From Oscillospiraceae bacterium (GTDB lineage: Bacteria; Bacillota; Clostridia; Oscillospirales; Ruminococcaceae), in NCBI GenBank assembly GCA_025757845.1, contig CP107211.1:1302001-1366000 (forward strand): a stretch of 64,000 nucleotides of DNA, read 5' to 3'. Position 1 is the stretch's first letter, and the number at the start of each line of letters is the position of its first letter. This document shows, piece by piece, positions 1-8,942 of the stretch. The notes beneath the pieces were generated by a model that was not told the origin of the DNA, did no database searches, and saw only the letters and a list, made by a program, of their open reading frames with translations. A program made the translations under genes and the position numbers.

Positions 1-1003
1 TGTAGCCGCGCCAGGCGGTCAGGATCTTGTCGGCCAGCTCCACCAGACGCTCATCATCCTCGCAGGTCAGGCGGATGCAGCTCATGGGCCAGTGTACGAT
101 GCCGGCCTCCACGTCCTCAAAGCCGGGGAACACCCATGCCTTTTCGATGGGGGCCTTGGCCATGGCAAATTCATAGTGGCCGCCCTGGAAGTGGTCGTGG
201 CTCAGGATGCTGCCGCCCACGATGGGCAGGTCAGCGTTGCTGCCCACGAAATAGTGGGGGAACAGGCCCACAAAATCCAGCAGCTTGCGGAAGGTGGCCC
301 GCTCAATCTTCATGGGAGTGTGCTGGTTGTTGAACACGATGCAGTGTTCGTTGTAGTACACATAGGGGCTGTACTGCAGGTTCCAGGCGCTGTCGTTGAT
401 GGTCAGCGGGATGATGCGGTGGTTCTCGCGGGCGGGATGGTTCATGCGGCCCGCATAGCCCTCGTTCTCGGCGCACAGCTGGCACTTGGGGTAGGCGCTC
501 TGGGGGGCCAGCTTGGCGGCTGCAATGGCCTTGGGGTCCTTTTCCGGCTTGGAAAGGTTGATGGTGATGTCCAGATCACCGTAAGGCGTCTTGGCCACCC
601 ACTTCAGGTCCCGCTTGATGCGGTAGCGGCGGATATAATCCGTGTCCTGGCTGAACTTATAGAACCAGTCAGTGGCGGCCTGCGGGCCCTCGTTCTCGTA
701 GCGCTCCTCAAAGTTGGCGCGCACAATGCTGGGACGCGGCGTCAGCACGCCCATGAGTTTGGTGTCGAACAGGTCGCGTGCGGTGCTGTTGTCGGCACAC
801 ACGCCGCGGGCCACGGCATCGTCCACCAGCGTTTTCAGGATGCTTTCCAGGTCGGTGTAGCACACCTCACCCTCGGGGGCGGTAAAGTCGTCCAGCTGCA
901 TGGTCATGAGCAGCTGATTGCGGATGTAGATCTCGTCATCGGGCAGGATCAGACCGGTGTCCAGACCATAGTTGATGAGCTGCTGAATGGCAGTGGAGAT
1001 CAC
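1..1003 (-). CDS. galT: UDP-glucose--hexose-1-phosphate uridylyltransferase (GalT, Firmicutes type), 3' end outside window
   Basis: Transfers UMP between UDP-glucose and galactose-1-phosphate in the Leloir pathway, in the cytoplasm. About 334 N-terminal residues are visible; the Firmicutes-type enzyme is usually about 490-510, so the C-terminus lies beyond base 1. Reading the minus strand gives GalT-like segments such as SPYVYYNEHCIVFNNQHTPM and GGSILSHDHFQGG, the latter carrying the histidine-rich region expected of the family. The start chosen is GTG at 1003, which overlaps the galK stop as GTGA. A Shine-Dalgarno AGGAGG lies just upstream inside the end of galK, so the pair is translationally coupled. 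It could also serve lacto-/galacto-N-biose breakdown encoded at the right edge of the window. Confidence 0.93.
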   Translation of the reverse strand, partial: MISTAIQQLINYGLDTGLILPDDEIYIRNQLLMTMQLDDFTAPEGEVCYTDLESILKTLVDDAVARGVCADNSTARDLFDTKLMGVLTPRPSIVRANFEERYENEGPQAATDWFYKFSQDTDYIRRYRIKRDLKWVAKTPYGDLDITINLSKPEKDPKAIAAAKLAPQSAYPKCQLCAENEGYAGRMNHPARENHRIIPLTINDSAWNLQYSPYVYYNEHCIVFNNQHTPMKIERATFRKLLDFVGLFPHYFVGSNADLPIVGGSILSHDHFQGGHYEFAMAKAPIEKAWVFPGFEDVEAGIVHWPMSCIRLTCEDDERLVELADKILTAWRGY

Positions 1004-2286
1004 AGCACAGCACCTCCTTCCGGACGGATGCTCAGCACATGGCAGCGGCCCTCACCGAGGATGGCTTCCATGTGTGCTTTGAAGTCGGCCAGCATGTCCA
1101 CCGGCACAAAGGCCTGTGCCGTACCGGCAAAGCCGCCGCCGTGCACACGCACGGCACCCTTGCCCTGCAAGTAATGCTTGGCGGCCGCAATGGTCACGCC
1201 CATTTCCTGATGCTCCTTGTACCCGGCGGGGATCACGTTCTGCAGGTACTCCCAGCTGCTGTCGCCGGAAGCGGTGACCAGCTGCAGGAAGGCGTCAAAG
1301 TCACCGCCGCGCAGGGCAGCCACCTGCTGGGCCACGCGGTCGTTGTCGGCATAGAAGTGGAAGGCGCGCAGCACGGCGCGGTCGCCGCACTGTCTGCGGC
1401 ACTCCGGGAGCTTTGCGAGGAAGGTGTCAAAGGGCACGTCCCGCAGCACTTCACCGCCGCACACGGCAGCCACGGCGCGGCACTCGGCGGGCACGGCGGC
1501 GTACTCGTCGGTCAGGTCAGCATGGTCGGCACAGGAATCCAGGATGCACAGGGCCAGGCCTGCCTTGGAAAAGTCCACCTGCACCGGTTCCACATCCGGG
1601 TGGGCGGGGTCGGCAAAATCAATGGTGATGATGTTGCCCACGCTGGAAGCCATCTGGTCCATCAGACCGCAGGGCTTGCCAAAGTAGACATTCTCGGCCC
1701 ACTGACCGATCTGTGCGATCTCGATGGGGGAGACCTTTTTGGTCATGAAGCGGTCGTTCAGGATCACGCCAATCAGCACCTCAAAGGCGGCCGAGGACGA
1801 AACGCCGCTGCCCTTGGGCACGTTGGAAGCAACGTATACGTCCAGACCGGAGAGGGCTGCACCCCGCTGGCGGAACGCTTCACACTCGCCGCGCAGCAGG
1901 GACATGGTGGTGTTTTCTTCCTCCTTGCGGGCAGCAAGGTCAGCCAGGTCGATGACGCACAGATCATAGCCCTCGCTCTGTACCCGCAGCTGGTTCAGGC
2001 TGTTGGGGGCGGCAGCAGCGATCATGTCAATGTTCACGCTGCCGGCCAGCACGCGGCCGTGCTGGTGGTCGGTATGATTGCCGCCGATCTCGGTGCGGCC
2101 GGGGGCACTGTATAAGCCAGCCTCAGCGTGGGTGCCAAAGGTGGCTTCCAGTCCGTTCAGCACTGCCTCATAGCGGGCAGCCTGTGCGGGGGTCTGTTCA
2201 GGAGCACAGCAGTAGAGCGATGCCAGACGCGCAGTATGCACGCCATCAGCCAGCTCCTGCTTCCAGATGGAAATGGGCTTCATCAT
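1000..2286 (-). CDS. galK: Galactokinase
   Basis: Phosphorylates galactose to galactose-1-phosphate with ATP. The 428-residue product is a GHMP kinase of normal length. It carries the galactokinase signature GRTEIGGNHTDHQ about 70 residues in, the ATP-binding glycine/serine loop PKGSGVSSSAA in the middle, and the C-terminal GHMP segment GGGFAGTAQAF. I chose ATG at 2286 (MMKPIS) because AGAGGAGG lies 6-8 bases upstream; an upstream in-frame start at 2313 lacks a site. It is first in a two-gene unit with galT, which overlaps its stop codon by four bases. Confidence 0.95.
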   Translation of the reverse strand: MMKPISIWKQELADGVHTARLASLYCCAPEQTPAQAARYEAVLNGLEATFGTHAEAGLYSAPGRTEIGGNHTDHQHGRVLAGSVNIDMIAAAAPNSLNQLRVQSEGYDLCVIDLADLAARKEEENTTMSLLRGECEAFRQRGAALSGLDVYVASNVPKGSGVSSSAAFEVLIGVILNDRFMTKKVSPIEIAQIGQWAENVYFGKPCGLMDQMASSVGNIITIDFADPAHPDVEPVQVDFSKAGLALCILDSCADHADLTDEYAAVPAECRAVAAVCGGEVLRDVPFDTFLAKLPECRRQCGDRAVLRAFHFYADNDRVAQQVAALRGGDFDAFLQLVTASGDSSWEYLQNVIPAGYKEHQEMGVTIAAAKHYLQGKGAVRVHGGGFAGTAQAFVPVDMLADFKAHMEAILGEGRCHVLSIRPEGGAVL

Positions 2287-2363
2287 GAGAAATCCTCCTC
2301 TTGCGATGGTCACGGGATAAGCGGTGCCATGCCCGCAGCGAAGCGGGGCACCTGTCTGCTTCT

Positions 2364-2392
2364 ATAATAGTAAATCCAAACGCAAAAAACCA
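2364..2392 (-). promoter_or_regulatory. Possible galKT promoter
   Basis: Minus strand TGGTTT, 17 bases, then TATTAT, about 80 bases upstream of galK. The -35 match is weak. The remaining 2393-2608 stretch shows no convincing gene; it is AT-rich and holds two TTGCA words in direct orientation about 13 bases apart (around 2402-2426). Confidence 0.4.
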
Positions 2393-2608
2393 TGTGTTAT
2401 TGTTGCATTTCGATAAAAAGTTGCAGAGACCGTCGGGCGGCATTCAGTATGGAAACGCATGGATGAAATAAAATTTCATTGTAAAATGAAAAACGATTGG
2501 CAAAACTGCCCACAAATGGCCCGAAAGACGGCAAAACGGGCAAAATTCGTGCAAATGGAGATTTGCGTCTGCCGGAACAGGCCATAAAAAATGCAGGAAG
2601 TGAAAACG

Positions 2609-2800
2609 TTACAGCAGAGTGACCACCAGTGCGCACAGCGGCAGCGCCACGATGCTGAGCAGGGTGGTCAGGACCACGCTGCCGGCGGCAAAGCTCTCGT
2701 CGTGGCCAAACTGCACCGCAAACACCGAGGTGATGGCGGCCGACGGACAGTACTCCAGCAGCAGAACGACCTGACCGGCCGTGATCTGTGCGAGTTCCAT
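2609..2800 (-). pseudogene. C-terminal remnant of an AEC-family (auxin efflux carrier-like) permease
   Basis: A 63-residue reading frame ends with two hydrophobic segments around YCPSAAITSVFAVQFGHD and TTLLSIVALPLCALVVTLL. This pattern (conserved Pro, then a helix, then a small-residue linker and final helix) matches the last two helices of AEC-family permeases, which are normally about 310 residues. ATG at 2800 has an AAGGA eight bases upstream, so it might still be translated, but alone it cannot be a transporter. Family assignment is from memory of the pattern, not a search. Confidence 0.5.
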
Positions 2801-2854
2801 TGCGGGTTCCTTCTTCTGCGTTGCATCTAACGATAAATACAACATGGGTATAGC

Positions 2855-2890
2855 ACAAAACCCCGCGTTCCGCAAGAGGGAACACGGGGT
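2855..2890 (-). terminator. Intrinsic terminator of the nucleoid-associated protein gene
   Basis: On the minus strand CCCCGTGTTCC pairs with GGAACGCGGGG around a 7-base loop, followed by TTTTG. It starts 14 bases after the stop at 2904. Confidence 0.85.
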
Positions 2891-2903
2891 CTGACCGATA
2901 AAA

Positions 2904-3893
2904 TTACAGGATCACATTTTTGATCAGCAGTGACACGCTGCCATCGGCGTCGTGCAGGAATTCCACCTCGGATTCTTCGTTCAGCAGCTCGGTGGGGATC
3001 TTCACTTCGATGCCGTTGGCGGTGTGGATGCTGCGGCTCTCCATGCGGCGGATGCGGGCGGGGGTCACAGTCACCGGCTGCTGGGCGTAGTCCAGCACAT
3101 CACTCTTCTCCACATAGTCATCGAAGGGCACGGCGGCCAGCGGATAGTCCTCTTCCAGCTGGCGGCGCACCTGCTCCACCGACACCTGATTGTCGTTGTC
3201 GGCGGCCTGATTGGCGATCATCATGGCTACCTGTGCTTCCACGTGGGGCTGGTCGGTGTAGTTTTCCTGCACGGCCTGCACGGCGGCCTCCTGAATGGCC
3301 TGCAGCTTTTTCTTTTCCGGCTGGGCAGTGGTGTACTGGAACACTACCGTGGAGAGATAGAACTCCTTGTGGCCGTCGATGTCGTACTTCTTTTCCAACA
3401 GGCGCATGGAATAGTCGGTCAGGTTGACCAGAGCGCCCTCCTCCACCTTGCCGCTCTGGGTGGGCAGGCAGGCCCGCTGCTGGATGATGGAGTTGACCGG
3501 GGCACCCTCCACCGTCTCGGTGTAGTGGGTGTAGCCGTTCTTGTAGTTCAGCTTCAGGATGCCCAGCCAGGGTTCGCCGTCGCGGGTGAAATCCACCACC
3601 GCAAGGTCTGCCCCGGGGATGGTGGTGTGGGCATGCATGTAGTCAAACAGCACCCCCGCAATGCGGCAGGACAGGTCCACAAAGTCGCCGTTGTGTTCCA
3701 GCTCGTTGCGGAAGGCGGAGTCCGGCAGTGGGCGGCACTGGCGGATCTCGTCGCTGGCCAGCAGCTTTTCGATGTGGTTTTGCAGGTAGGCGGTTTTTTC
3801 GGCGGTCATTTCCATGCCGCTGCCGCTGAGCACAGGGGCGTCCAGCGTGGTGTCCAGCACATGCAGGATCGCCTGATGAATGATGATCTCCAT
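2904..3893 (-). CDS. Nucleoid-associated protein, NdpA/YejK (37-kD) family
   Basis: Cytoplasmic protein expected to bind the nucleoid; the exact role of the family is unclear. The 329-residue product has the usual family length. It begins MEIIIHQAILHVLDT and carries the diagnostic middle segment in which a product-sensing loop (LAVVDFTRDGEPWLGILKLN) precedes a Tyr/His-rich strand. The C-terminus has a conserved strand pair around GIEVKIPTELL. The start is ATG at 3893, with ATGAGG eight bases upstream; the open frame extends further to 4091 but without a ribosome site. It is monocistronic, with its own terminator, and divergent from the PH-domain gene. Confidence 0.8.
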   Translation of the reverse strand: MEIIIHQAILHVLDTTLDAPVLSGSGMEMTAEKTAYLQNHIEKLLASDEIRQCRPLPDSAFRNELEHNGDFVDLSCRIAGVLFDYMHAHTTIPGADLAVVDFTRDGEPWLGILKLNYKNGYTHYTETVEGAPVNSIIQQRACLPTQSGKVEEGALVNLTDYSMRLLEKKYDIDGHKEFYLSTVVFQYTTAQPEKKKLQAIQEAAVQAVQENYTDQPHVEAQVAMMIANQAADNDNQVSVEQVRRQLEEDYPLAAVPFDDYVEKSDVLDYAQQPVTVTPARIRRMESRSIHTANGIEVKIPTELLNEESEVEFLHDADGSVSLLIKNVIL

Positions 3894-3974
3894 AAGTCGG
3901 GCCTCATTTCCATTTGATGTCGTTCTTCCAGGTGTCAGTATACCACATCCGGTGTCAAAAGGCGAGAGGGCGTA

Positions 3975-4003
3975 TTGTAAAGCCGGGCGGCGCGTGCTAC
4001 AAT
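3975..4003 (+). promoter_or_regulatory. Promoter of the PH-domain gene
   Basis: TTGTAA, 17-base spacer, TACAAT; the start codon follows 26 bases later. Confidence 0.7.
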
Positions 4004-4029
4004 GAAGCAAACAGAAAGGGGCGTTGACC

Positions 4030-4407
4030 ATGGAATTTCGGGACAAACCCATGCAGAACCTTGTCCGCATTCCGGAAAAGGACATCTGCAAAAATGCACA
4101 GAAGCTGCTGCTGGACGGCGAGACCGTTGTGGGAGCCTACAAGACGGTGCGGGATCAGGTGGTTTTTACCACTCACCGCATCATCCTGGTGGATATGCAG
4201 GGCGTGACCGGCACCCGGCAGGAGATCTTCGTACTGCCCTACCGCAAGGTGCTGCACTTCGGCATCCAGACCGCCGGCTTCGGTGACCCGCTGCAGGCCT
4301 CACAGCTGACCGTATGCTTTGCGGATGAGCACGAGGCAAAGTTCGGCTTCATTGGACAGGACGACCTGTTTGCCGTGGCCAATGCCATCAGCCGCCGCAT
4401 CCTGTAA
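4030..4407 (+). CDS. PH domain-containing protein (bacterial PH, bPH_1-like)
   Basis: A 125-residue cytoplasmic protein with no signal or membrane segment. Its core reads as a bacterial pleckstrin-homology fold: LLLDGETVVGAYKTVRD, then a hydrophobic strand RIILVDMQG, a KVLHFGIQTAG strand and a C-terminal helix. Members of this family are small single-domain proteins of unknown partner. ATG at 4030 is preferred over an in-frame TTG at 4024 because AAAGGGG is correctly spaced for it. It is monocistronic with its own promoter and terminator. Confidence 0.75.
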   Translation: MEFRDKPMQNLVRIPEKDICKNAQKLLLDGETVVGAYKTVRDQVVFTTHRIILVDMQGVTGTRQEIFVLPYRKVLHFGIQTAGFGDPLQASQLTVCFADEHEAKFGFIGQDDLFAVANAISRRIL

Positions 4408-4423
4408 TTGGCCCGAAAACAGC

Positions 4424-4460
4424 AGGCTCCCCGCCCGGGAAACCGGACAGGGAGCCTTTT
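4424..4460. terminator. Convergent intrinsic terminator
   Basis: AGGCTCCC pairs with GGGAGCCT and is followed by TTTT on the plus strand, with AAAAC on the other side. It serves the PH-domain gene and possibly the convergent MFS gene. Confidence 0.8.
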
Positions 4461-4490
4461 GCTGTATACGAAAAGGAGAATGGCAAAAAA

Positions 4491-5654
4491 TCAGCTGCGG
4501 CGGGTCTTGCGCACCAGCTGCTCGTGCATGCAAACCATGAGCACCAGCAGCGCCAGCAGGTAGAAGGGGAACAGGGCCGGGGTGGTGTTGTTGGCCAGCA
4601 GGCCGAACAGCGGCGGCATGGTCAGGTTGCCCACATAGGCGCTGGCCATTTGGATGCCGATGACGGCCTGTGACTTGTCTGCCCCGAAGTGGTCCGGCGT
4701 GGAGTGGATGATGCTGGGGTAGATGGGCGCGCAGCCCAGCCCCACCAGCACAAGACCGGCCAGTGCAAGGGCCTGCGGGCCGGGGATCAGCAGGGCAGCT
4801 ACGCCCACGGCCAGAATGATCTGACCCATGCGGATCATCTGGGTGTCGTTGAATTTCATGGTGATGAAGCCACAGGCTGCTCGTCCAGCGGTGATGCCAA
4901 AATAGAACAGGCTGGCAAAGCTGGCGGCAGTCTCGGCAGCCACTCCGCGGCTCAGGGTCAGATAGCTGCTGGACCACAGCCCGGCGGTGGTTTCCAGAGC
5001 ACAGTAGCAGAAGAAACAGAGCATCACTTCCCGGGCGCCCGGCAGGGCAAACACCTGCCGCAAGCTCAGTGCCTGCGGGGCGGTTTCTTCGGTGCCGCTC
5101 TCCGTGCGACGCTCCTTCCACAGGGGCAGGCTAACCACCAGCACCACGGTGAGCAGGACCTGGAACAGGGCAATGGCCCGGTAGCCGACCGTCCAGTGCA
5201 TTCCATGGGTCAGCGCCGCGCCCATGACCATGGGGCTCACCATGGTGCCGATGCCCCACATGCAGTGCAGCCAGCTCATATGGCGGCTTCTGTAGTGCAG
5301 GGCAACGTAGTTGTTCAGGGCTGCGTCCACGCTGCCGGCACCCAGCCCGTAGGGGATGGCCCACAGGCAGAGCATCCAGAACTGTGTGGAGAGGGAAAAC
5401 CCGAACAGCGCTGCGGCGGTCATGCCCACGCTGATGGCCGTGACCCTGCCGGTGCCGAGGGTCCGGGTCAGCCGGTCGCTCTGCAGGCTGGAAAGGATCG
5501 TGCCCAGCGAGATGATCATGGAAAGGATGCCCGCGCAGGACACCGGGACCCCCAGCTCCGGGTACATGGTGGGCCAGGCCGACCCCAGCAGGGAATCCGG
5601 CAGGCCCAGACTGATAAAAGCAATGTAAATGATGGGCAAAAGAAGCGAGACCAT
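4491..5654 (-). CDS. Major facilitator superfamily transporter
   Basis: A 387-residue polytopic inner-membrane protein with about 12 hydrophobic segments. It has the MFS loop 2-3 element in variant form (SDRLTRTLGTGRV after segment 2) and an internal repeat of this organisation at MKFNDTQMIRMG. It starts with a hydrophobic helix, MVSLLLPIIYIAFISLGLPD; the latter GLPD word is typical of the FucP/sugar-like branch and its sequence relatives. The start is ATG at 5654, because GGGAGGAA lies nine bases upstream. It diverges from an AraC-type regulator, suggesting a substrate-inducible transporter. The substrate cannot be read from the sequence. Confidence 0.85.
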   Translation of the reverse strand: MVSLLLPIIYIAFISLGLPDSLLGSAWPTMYPELGVPVSCAGILSMIISLGTILSSLQSDRLTRTLGTGRVTAISVGMTAAALFGFSLSTQFWMLCLWAIPYGLGAGSVDAALNNYVALHYRSRHMSWLHCMWGIGTMVSPMVMGAALTHGMHWTVGYRAIALFQVLLTVVLVVSLPLWKERRTESGTEETAPQALSLRQVFALPGAREVMLCFFCYCALETTAGLWSSSYLTLSRGVAAETAASFASLFYFGITAGRAACGFITMKFNDTQMIRMGQIILAVGVAALLIPGPQALALAGLVLVGLGCAPIYPSIIHSTPDHFGADKSQAVIGIQMASAYVGNLTMPPLFGLLANNTTPALFPFYLLALLVLMVCMHEQLVRKTRRS

Positions 5655-5824
5655 AGGCTTGAGTTCCTCCCACAAGCATGCTATACTTGCAATGCCTCTT
5701 GTGCGTTGCTGTTATCATAATATCACACAATGTCACAGGGTGTTAGAAGAAAAACGGTCGTTTTTTATGACAAAACCGGCGCAGAGGGCCCGGCAATGTT
5801 GAAAACCCGGAAAGGAACCCGTAG

Positions 5825-6727
5825 ATGGCTCTGGCATTGAATTGCGGCATCCCATCCACACCGCAGGGGCGGGAGCTGGTGCAGCACGGCAGCGCACTGT
5901 TCCCGATTGCGTGCTACGAAGAACGGCTTACCTGCTATTCGGTGCCGTGGCACTGGCATGAGGATTTTGAGTATATCCTCGCCTACGAGGGCACCGTGAC
6001 CGTGGGCGTGGACAAAAAGCGCATCTGTCTGGCGGAAGGCGAGGGCGTGTTCATCAACTCCGGCGTGCTCCATGCGGTGGAATTTGCGGCAGAAGGTCCC
6101 TCAGCGCTGCGCAGCGGGGTGTTCCACCCGCGGCTCGTGGGCGGGATGGACACCATCTACTGGCAAAAGCTCATCCGGCCGCTGCTGCAGCCCGGTGTAC
6201 CGTCCTATTTTCTGCTGAGCAAGGGGGAGCCCTGGCAGGCGGAAGTTCTGGCCCGGCTGTGGGAGGCCTGGCACGCTGTGGACGAAGAACCGGACGACTA
6301 CGAGAACCGGGTTCGGTATCTGCTTTCGGCGGCGCTGCACACCCTCGCGGCCCACTGCCCGGTGGGCGAGTGCCGCAGCTCCCGGCAGGAGCAGGTGGCG
6401 GCCCAGCGCATGAAACAGATGCTGCGTTTTGTGGAGGAACACTATGCCGAGGAACTGACCGTGGAACGCATTGCGGACAGTGTGGCCCTGAGCGAAAGCG
6501 CCTGCCTGCGCAGTTTCCGGCAACTGCTGGGTACCACGCCCATCCAGTATGTGAAACAGTACCGCATTGAAAAAGCCGCCGGGCTGCTGCTGACCACCCG
6601 CCTGCGCACCGGCGAGATCGGGGCCGAGTGCGGCTTTACCGACCTGAGCTATTTTACAAAGACCTTCCGCGAAATCAAGCACTGCACGCCCCGGGAGTAC
6701 CGGCAGCGGTTTGCGGTGCAGGGCTGA
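5825..6727 (+). CDS. AraC-family transcriptional regulator
   Basis: A 300-residue regulator with an N-terminal cupin sensor domain (about residues 20-110; HWHEDFEYILAYEG supplies the metal/sugar-pocket histidines) and a C-terminal double helix-turn-helix (about 195-295; LTVERIADSVALSESACLR, then ECGFTDLSYFTKTFRE and the closing TPREYRQRF). The start is ATG at 5825 with AAAGGAA upstream. It is divergent from the MFS transporter, whose promoter it probably controls, and the MATE exporter follows 184 bases downstream. Confidence 0.88.
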   Translation: MALALNCGIPSTPQGRELVQHGSALFPIACYEERLTCYSVPWHWHEDFEYILAYEGTVTVGVDKKRICLAEGEGVFINSGVLHAVEFAAEGPSALRSGVFHPRLVGGMDTIYWQKLIRPLLQPGVPSYFLLSKGEPWQAEVLARLWEAWHAVDEEPDDYENRVRYLLSAALHTLAAHCPVGECRSSRQEQVAAQRMKQMLRFVEEHYAEELTVERIADSVALSESACLRSFRQLLGTTPIQYVKQYRIEKAAGLLLTTRLRTGEIGAECGFTDLSYFTKTFREIKHCTPREYRQRFAVQG

Positions 6728-6911
6728 CCGACGGGTGTGCCGGGAGCTTTTTCCTCGAATGCAACGGGTCATTCCATTGCCCGTCCTACTGCCTGCGGCA
6801 GCAGGGATCCACCCGCCGGATCATTCTCGGAAAAACTTCCGGCCCGGCTGTCAACCCTATTTGACGCATCAGACGCAGTATACGATCAACAAAAAGGAGG
6901 ATCGCAGAACC

Positions 6912-8252
6912 ATGCAGCGCAGTCTTACCAAAGGCCCCATTACAAAGGGCATCCTGCTGTTTGCTTTGCCGCTGATGTTCGGCAACCTGCTGCAGCAGAT
7001 GTACAACATCGCCGATACCTGGGTGGTGGGGCGCTTCCTCGGCGCGGATGCGCTGGCGGCGGTGGGCTCGTCCTACACCCTCATGACCTTTCTCACCTCC
7101 ATCCTGCTGGGGCTGTGCATGGGCAGCGGCGCGGCCGTCTCCATGCAGTACGGAAGCGGGGAAGAGGCCCGCATGCGGCAGAGCGTGTTCCAGTCCTTCG
7201 TGCTCATCGCGGGCATGGCGGTGGCGCTCAATGTGCTGGTGTACCTGGGGCTGGATGGCATCCTGTGGGTACTGCGTGTGCCGGAGGAGATCATCCCTTT
7301 GATGAAGGAATATCTCCGCATCATTTTTCTGGGCATCACGGCCACCTTTTTGTATAACTACTTTGCAAACCTCCTGCGGGCCATCGGCAACTCCGTGGTC
7401 CCGCTGCTGTTCTTGGCTGTGTCGGCAGTGCTCAATGTGATCCTGGACCTGGTGTGCGTGCTGGTGTGGCACTGGGGCGTGCGGGGGGCCGCGGCCGCCA
7501 CCACCTTCTCGCAGTTCGTGTCCGGCATCGGCATCGGACTGTACACCCTGAAAAAGTTCCCGCAGCTCTGCCCGAAAAAAGAGGACTGCCGGTGGGACAA
7601 ACAGAACCTTGCCGCCATCCTGAACCTTTCGGTGATGACCAGCGTGCAGCAGTCCATCATGAATTTCGGCATCCTCATGGTACAGGGGCTGGTCAACAGC
7701 TTCGGCACCGTGATCATGGCGGCTTTTGCAGCGGCAGTCAAGATCGACTCCTTTGCCTACATGCCGGTGCAGGACTTCGGCAATGCCTTTTCCACCTATG
7801 TGGCCCAGAACTACGGCGCGGGCCAGACCGACCGCATCCGCAAGGGCATCCGCAGTGCAGGGCTGTGCAGTGCGGCGTTCTGCATCGTCATCAGTGTACT
7901 GGTGTGCGCCTTTGCAGCGCCGCTCATGGGCATTTTCATTGACCCGGCGGAAACCGCCATCCTTGCTGCCGGTGTGCACTATCTGCACATTGAGGGCGCG
8001 TGCTATCTCGGCATCGGCATTCTGTTCCTGCTCTACGGCTACTACCGGGCCGTCAATCAGCCCCAGATGTCGGTGGTGCTCACGATCGCATCTCTCGGCA
8101 CCCGTGTGGCGCTGGCCTACCTGCTGTCGGCGACCCCGCTGGGCGTCACCGGCATCTGGCTCAGTGTGCCCATCGGCTGGGCACTGGCCGATGCCATCGG
8201 CATTGGGTACTACCTCAAAAAGCACCGGGCAAAGTACGCGGTGCAGGCCTGA
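6912..8252 (+). CDS. MATE-family efflux transporter
   Basis: A 446-residue inner-membrane protein with the 12-helix MATE layout in two similar halves. The N-half begins GPITKGILLFALPLMFGNLL and contains YNIADTWVVGRFLGADALAA, the classical first-helix signature of this family; the C-half begins around NLSVMTSVQQSIMNFG. It is expected to extrude cationic organic compounds by Na+ or H+ antiport. ATG at 6912 has AAAGGAGG 11 bases upstream. It lies downstream of the AraC gene in the same direction, so co-transcription is possible. Confidence 0.92.
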   Translation: MQRSLTKGPITKGILLFALPLMFGNLLQQMYNIADTWVVGRFLGADALAAVGSSYTLMTFLTSILLGLCMGSGAAVSMQYGSGEEARMRQSVFQSFVLIAGMAVALNVLVYLGLDGILWVLRVPEEIIPLMKEYLRIIFLGITATFLYNYFANLLRAIGNSVVPLLFLAVSAVLNVILDLVCVLVWHWGVRGAAAATTFSQFVSGIGIGLYTLKKFPQLCPKKEDCRWDKQNLAAILNLSVMTSVQQSIMNFGILMVQGLVNSFGTVIMAAFAAAVKIDSFAYMPVQDFGNAFSTYVAQNYGAGQTDRIRKGIRSAGLCSAAFCIVISVLVCAFAAPLMGIFIDPAETAILAAGVHYLHIEGACYLGIGILFLLYGYYRAVNQPQMSVVLTIASLGTRVALAYLLSATPLGVTGIWLSVPIGWALADAIGIGYYLKKHRAKYAVQA

Positions 8253-8260
8253 GACAAACC

Positions 8261-8301
8261 AAAAGCGGATGCATCCCTTGACGGGAAGCATCCGCTTTTT
8301 T
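8261..8301. terminator. Bidirectional intrinsic terminator
   Basis: AAAAGCGGATGC pairs with GCATCCGCTTTT with T/A runs on both sides. It lies between the convergent MATE and acetyltransferase genes. Confidence 0.9.
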
Positions 8302-8309
8302 ATAGAGCA

Positions 8310-8936
8310 TCAAATTTTCAGTGCATCAATGGCCTGCTGTAGGTGCTGGTAAAACTGCCCCAGATGCCAGCCGTCCACAAAACGGTGGTTCACTTCCAGG
8401 CACATGCCCAGCGTCTCACGGCCATCTGCCGGGACATATTTGCCCCAGGTGATGCGGGGAATGTTGTCGTCCTTATCAAAGTCCCGCTCGTTGGTGCAGC
8501 CGGTCAGGTCGAACCACGGTGTACAGGAAAAATAGATCAGATCGTCCAACTCTCCGCTCTGGTCCAGAAAGGTCTGCTGGGCTTCGCTTTTGGCACGGGT
8601 GGTGCGGCAGAAGCTGTCCAGATCGCCCTCCTTCGGCAGCGTGACGATGTGGAACTGCTGGCTGCCGGGCTTCAGGTCGGTGAAGCTGGGCACGCGCTCG
8701 TCCAGCAGCCAGACCTCCCCGCTGCGGATGGTATAGCGGAAGTTCTCCACGGCGTTGACCGCATCGGTCACCAGATACCCCAGCGCATAGTAAAAGGAAA
8801 CGCCATGGGCCCTTGCGTAAGCATGGAGATTGGTCACATCCACTCGGAAGGTGACGCTGTAAAACGGCTGGGACACCGCCGAGAAAAACCGGAACAGCTC
8901 CGCCCGCGGCCAGACGGCAAGGTCGATTTTCTGCAT
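8310..8936 (-). CDS. CatA-like O-acetyltransferase (chloramphenicol acetyltransferase family)
   Basis: A 208-residue cytoplasmic acyl-CoA-dependent acetyltransferase of the type A CAT fold, with normal family length (about 210-220). The C-terminal catalytic motif reads NHRFVDGWHLGQF, matching the HHxxxDG element whose second His is the general base. The segment PWFDLTGCTNERDF and the ITWGKYV strand are also typical. Genuine chloramphenicol resistance is not shown; many chromosomal CatA-like proteins have unknown acceptors. It is first of three same-strand genes in genome order (last transcribed), seven bases from the PAS gene. Confidence 0.85.
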   Translation of the reverse strand: MQKIDLAVWPRAELFRFFSAVSQPFYSVTFRVDVTNLHAYARAHGVSFYYALGYLVTDAVNAVENFRYTIRSGEVWLLDERVPSFTDLKPGSQQFHIVTLPKEGDLDSFCRTTRAKSEAQQTFLDQSGELDDLIYFSCTPWFDLTGCTNERDFDKDDNIPRITWGKYVPADGRETLGMCLEVNHRFVDGWHLGQFYQHLQQAIDALKI

Positions 8937-8942
8937 GAGAGG

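Noticed and set aside
92..1174. Long plus-strand frame opposite galT
   Set aside because: It is antisense to galT, has no ribosome site, and its protein is a repetitive Val/Gly/His composition typical of shadows of GC-rich genes.
8310..8936. Active chloramphenicol resistance gene
   Set aside because: The CatA-like fold and catalytic His are present, but chromosomal context with PAS and RluA genes and absence of mobile DNA give no support for a resistance role.
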